A stretch of 7,204 nt of DNA from a bacterium. GTDB taxonomy: Bacteria; UBA9089; UBA9088; JAGUXG01. The position numbers and the translations under genes are program-made. Shown one piece after another: positions 5,518 through 7,204 of the stretch. Positions within the stretch are counted from its first letter, which is position 1; each line of letters opens with the position of its first letter. The notes below the pieces were generated by a model. It searched no databases. It saw only the letters and a program-made list of their open reading frames with translations, and had not been told where the DNA came from. The DNA is taken from NCBI GenBank assembly GCA_020061965.1, contig JAGUXG010000165.1, positions 1 through 7,204 of the forward strand. Direction: 5' to 3'.

Positions 5518-5596
5518 TATTTAAGATACTACTGCCTTTCTCTGCTGATTAACCCAATTTTATACTCAAGGAACACGAGGTCTGGCGAAGATTTTT

Positions 5597-5655
5597 GTTG
5601 TAGGTTGTAGGTTGAAGAAGTAGAAGAGATAAGGCTCAAACCTACAACTTACAAC
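5597..5655. repeat. Imperfect 17-bp inverted repeat of the GTTGTAGGTT type
   Basis: GTTGTAGGTTGTAGGTT (5597-5613) and AACCTACAACTTACAAC (5639-5655) are inverted copies with one mismatch and a 25-bp spacer; a degenerate further copy (AAACTTACAAT) follows at about 5662-5671. Each arm is itself a tandem of TTGTAGG units. It belongs to the same class of short dispersed sequence as those in the DUF2723 gene. A cruciform or RNA hairpin is possible, but there is no T-run, so it is not an obvious terminator. Confidence 0.7.
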
Positions 5656-5712
5656 ATCCTAAACTTACAATCACTTTCTTTGTAAACCTGATTTACTGGG
5701 GTATAAATAAAC

Positions 5713-5753
5713 AAAAAGCATCCTCATCGTTTTATGCGACAAGGATGCTTTTT
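5713..5753 (-). terminator. Rho-independent terminator of the rplM-rpsI operon
   Basis: The arms AAAAAGCATCCT (5713-5724) and AGGATGCTTTTT (5742-5753) are perfect 12-bp inverted repeats with an inner TCG/CGA pairing (5727-5729 with 5737-5739). On the minus strand the stem ends in TTTTTGTTTATTT, a good U-tract, 47 bp after the rpsI stop. The A-run on the other side also makes it usable on the plus strand. Confidence 0.9.
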
Positions 5754-5760
5754 AATACAA

Positions 5761-5779
5761 ACCACAGAGGCACGGAGAT
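5761..5779. repeat. Single degenerate ACCACAGAGGCACGGAG dispersed-repeat unit
   Basis: This short sequence, between the rpsI stop and its terminator, is the reverse-complement type of the TTTGTGCCTCTGTG arrays found in the DUF2723 gene. It appears to be one or two units of the same family in noncoding sequence. Confidence 0.5.
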
Positions 5780-5800
5780 AAAGACTGAAGACTACAAAGA

Positions 5801-6199
5801 TTATCTCTTTGCCCACTGGAAGCCGCGTCTTCTTCCATAGAGTCCATATTTCTTCCGTTCATGGACCCGAGAATCACGAGTCAAGAGACCATTTTTGCGT
5901 AAGACTGGCATAAGTTCTTGATTTGCTTTTGTCAGTGCCCTGGCTATCCCATGCCGTATCGCATCAGCTTGTCCAGCTATCCCTCCACCCTTTACATTCA
6001 CAAAGACATCAAACTTATCGCTTACAGAAGTGATAGTTAATGGTCTAAGCACATTTGGCTTGAACCACTCTGCTCTGCCACCAAAGTATTCTGTAAAATC
6101 CTTTTTATTTACAATGACCTTACCTTCCCCTCGGATAAGCCTGACCCTGGCTGTTGCCTCTTTCCTTCTTCCTGTTCCCCAAAAGTATTTTTCTTCCAT
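5801..6199 (-). CDS. rpsI: Small ribosomal subunit protein S9 (uS9)
   Basis: The 132-residue product has normal length for bacterial S9. YFWGTGRRKEATARVRL (5-21), the central VNVKGGGIAGQADAIRHGIA (67-86), LLTRDSRVHERKKYG (104-118) and the basic tail ending in AKR are family signatures; the terminal KR reaches the P-site tRNA in the 30S subunit. The tail GRRRGFQWAKR differs slightly from the usual ARRxxQFSKR form. The start is supported by GAGGTG 6 nt upstream. It is the second gene of the rplM-rpsI operon, 57 bp after rplM, and is followed by a strong terminator. Confidence 0.97.
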   Translation of the reverse strand: MEEKYFWGTGRRKEATARVRLIRGEGKVIVNKKDFTEYFGGRAEWFKPNVLRPLTITSVSDKFDVFVNVKGGGIAGQADAIRHGIARALTKANQELMPVLRKNGLLTRDSRVHERKKYGLYGRRRGFQWAKR

Positions 6200-6230
6200 A
6201 TTACACCTCGTAATTCATAGCTTTTACCTC

Positions 6231-6261
6231 TATAGGTCTTATAAATCTTATATGACCTATA
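6231..6261 (-). repeat. Inverted repeat between rplM and rpsI
   Basis: TATAGGTC (6231-6238) and GACCTATA (6254-6261) are perfect 8-bp inverted repeats around a 15-bp AT-rich loop; the left-hand arm in transcript order includes the rplM stop codon. A hairpin here could affect mRNA processing or the balance of the two proteins. There is no U-run, so it should not terminate. Confidence 0.45.
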
Positions 6262-6664
6262 TTTCTAATACCTCCGGTTTCTGTGCAATCTGTTTATGAT
6301 TAGGTCCAGTATAGACCTTCAGGTTCTTAAATATCTTTCTTCCAAGGGTATTGTGTGGCAACATTCCTTTCACAGCAAATTCAATTATCTTTTTCGGATT
6401 TCTCTCTTTAAGTTGACTGAAGTTAAGGGTTTTTAGACCACCAGGATAACCTGAGTGTTTGTGATAGAGCTTATCTTTCTCCTTTTTTCCACTCACTACT
6501 ATCTTTTCAGCATTGACCACAATAACATAATCACCTGAATCCATATTTGGTGTGTAAGATGGTTTATGTTTTCCCAAAAGTATCTTCGCCACAGGTGAAG
6601 CAAGCCTTCCCAGCCTCATATCTGCTGCGTTAACCACATACCATTTTTTCTCTATTGCCTTCAT
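6257..6664 (-). CDS. rplM: Large ribosomal subunit protein L13 (uL13)
   Basis: The 135-residue product starts MKAIEKKWYVVNAADMRLGR and shows the L13 landmarks HKPSYTPNMDSGDYVIVVNA (33-52), YHKHSGYPGGLK (67-78), AVKGMLPHNTLGRK (98-111) and VYTGPNHKQIAQKPEVLEI (117-135). L13 is an early assembly protein of the 50S subunit. I chose ATG 6664, not the ATG at 6727, because the family starts here, AAGGAG lies just upstream, and the longer version would be translated from the promoter's own -35/-10 region. It heads the rplM-rpsI operon, the standard bacterial pairing. Confidence 0.97.
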   Translation of the reverse strand: MKAIEKKWYVVNAADMRLGRLASPVAKILLGKHKPSYTPNMDSGDYVIVVNAEKIVVSGKKEKDKLYHKHSGYPGGLKTLNFSQLKERNPKKIIEFAVKGMLPHNTLGRKIFKNLKVYTGPNHKQIAQKPEVLEI

Positions 6665-6695
6665 TTTGTCTCCTTCTTCTAAAATATTTTGATAT

Positions 6696-6724
6696 AGTAT
6701 AATTCTTTTGACATATTTTGTCCA
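6696..6724 (-). promoter_or_regulatory. Promoter of the rplM-rpsI operon
   Basis: The minus strand reads TGGACA (6724-6719), 17 bp, TATACT (6701-6696), each 5 of 6. Transcription would start near 6689, giving a leader of about 25 nt that holds the SD AAGGAG. The leader is too short for an elaborate L13 autoregulatory structure. Confidence 0.7.
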
Positions 6725-6792
6725 CAATCTTTTCGTAATTGATTTCAGAAGCCTTCCTTTTCACTTTGCTGTAACAGTGGTTCAATCATTTA

Positions 6793-6822
6793 TTGCAAAC
6801 CCAGTTATTCTCGGTATATAAT
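6793..6822 (+). promoter_or_regulatory. Promoter of era, predicted leaderless
   Basis: TTGCAA (6793-6798), 18 bp, TATAAT (6817-6822). The -10 is consensus and the -35 matches 4 of 6. Six bases separate the -10 from the ATG at 6829, which would put the transcript start at or beside the start codon; no SD is present. Confidence 0.55.
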
Positions 6823-6828
6823 AAAAAG

Positions 6829-7204
6829 ATGGATGAGTCTTCTAAAAGTAAAGCAGGTTTTATAGCTATTATTGGTAAGCCCAATGTTGGAAAATCAACA
6901 CTCTTAAACAGACTCATCGGAGAAAAGCTTTCAGCAGTCACACCAAAGCCTCAGACTACAAGGCATAAGATTCTCGGCATATTGAACAGAAAAGACCTTC
7001 AGATTGTATTTATTGATACGCCTGGTCTGATGCATAAACCAAAGGATAAGCTTGATGAGAAGATGTTGAACGCTGCTGAAGAGTCTCTAAAGGATGCTGA
7101 CCTTGTCCTTTGGATAGTAGAACCTTATGGGGTAGAACCAATACCCATTCAACTCAAAGGATGCAATAAAGAGGTGATAGTTATTATTAACAAGATAGAC
7201 CTTG
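6829..7204 (+). CDS. era: GTPase Era, N-terminal GTPase domain (partial, runs off the window)
   Basis: The first 125 residues are visible. They hold the Era G motifs: G1 GKPNVGKS (16-23), G2 PQTTRHKILG (41-50), G3 DTPG (63-66) followed by the Era-type LMHKPKDKLDEKM, and G4 NKID (121-124) at the very end. The C-terminal KH domain, which binds the 3' end of 16S rRNA, lies beyond the window. Era acts in 30S assembly, which suits its position beside ribosomal protein genes, though it is transcribed away from them. The start at 6829 fits the short N-terminal lead of the family; the ATG 4 bases later is out of frame. The upstream region has no SD and a -10 element 6 nt away. Confidence 0.95.
   Translation, partial: MDESSKSKAGFIAIIGKPNVGKSTLLNRLIGEKLSAVTPKPQTTRHKILGILNRKDLQIVFIDTPGLMHKPKDKLDEKMLNAAEESLKDADLVLWIVEPYGVEPIPIQLKGCNKEVIVIINKIDL

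Noticed and set aside
6205..6222. Five-codon mini-ORF (MNYEV) just before rpsI, with the rpsI SD inside it
   Set aside because: Its stop nearly touches the rpsI ATG, which would allow coupling, but the GAGGTG it contains is fully explained as the rpsI SD; chance is more likely.
6030..6299. Plus-strand ORF of 89 codons
   Set aside because: It is antisense to rpsI and the end of rplM and has no start signal.
6665..6727. Longer start for rplM adding 21 residues (MWTKYVKR...)
   Set aside because: The extension lies over the operon promoter, has no SD and is absent from the L13 family; ATG 6664 has AAGGAG and the conserved N-terminus.

Overview
The window comes from an AT-rich bacterium. rplM, rpsI and era are all of bacterial type, and the promoters look like sigma-70 elements. 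Nothing in the sequence names a genus. Short dispersed repeats inside and between genes, several starts without a Shine-Dalgarno (SD) sequence, a DUF2723 glycosyltransferase fused to TPRs, and decayed defence-type genes together suggest an uncultivated candidate-phylum bacterium. That placement is inference.

Bases 1-1500 are mostly a gene graveyard. An AbiEi-type antitoxin gene (minus strand, 16-603) can be rebuilt almost completely, but it carries five frameshifts and a stop codon; one frameshift is an exact 8-bp tandem duplication. It runs towards an SD and ATG at the window edge, probably the AbiEii toxin. Two more minus-strand relics follow: a TPR-like tail (727-900) and the N-terminus of a PLD-like/SF2 helicase (1308-1495). 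Between them on the plus strand is a possible intact unit: a promoter (859-886), about 165 nt of leader with two adjacent hairpins, a strong SD that could be masked by an upstream pyrimidine tract, and a 79-residue ORF with one membrane segment.

Bases 1485-5482 hold three intact genes: a small zinc-ribbon membrane protein (minus), divergent from a cobyrinate a,c-diamide synthase family amidotransferase (plus), which converges to within 13 bp on a 754-residue DUF2723/TPR membrane glycosyltransferase (minus). The amidotransferase has features closer to DsrN (siroheme amidase) than to classical CbiA, so its corrinoid assignment is uncertain. The glycosyltransferase carries two in-frame insertions made of short dispersed repeats.

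Bases 5483-5800 are intergenic, with repeat fragments and the terminator of the rplM-rpsI operon. rplM and rpsI (minus) have normal SDs and a good promoter. era starts divergently at 6829 and runs off the window.

The recurring feature is a promoter whose -10 element lies only 6-10 nt before the start codon at four genes lacking an SD (zinc ribbon, cbiA-like, DUF2723, era). This predicts leaderless mRNAs, while the ribosomal protein genes keep an SD. I see no complete new multi-gene system; the best leads are the structured leader with its small ORF, the leaderless pattern, and the coding repeats.
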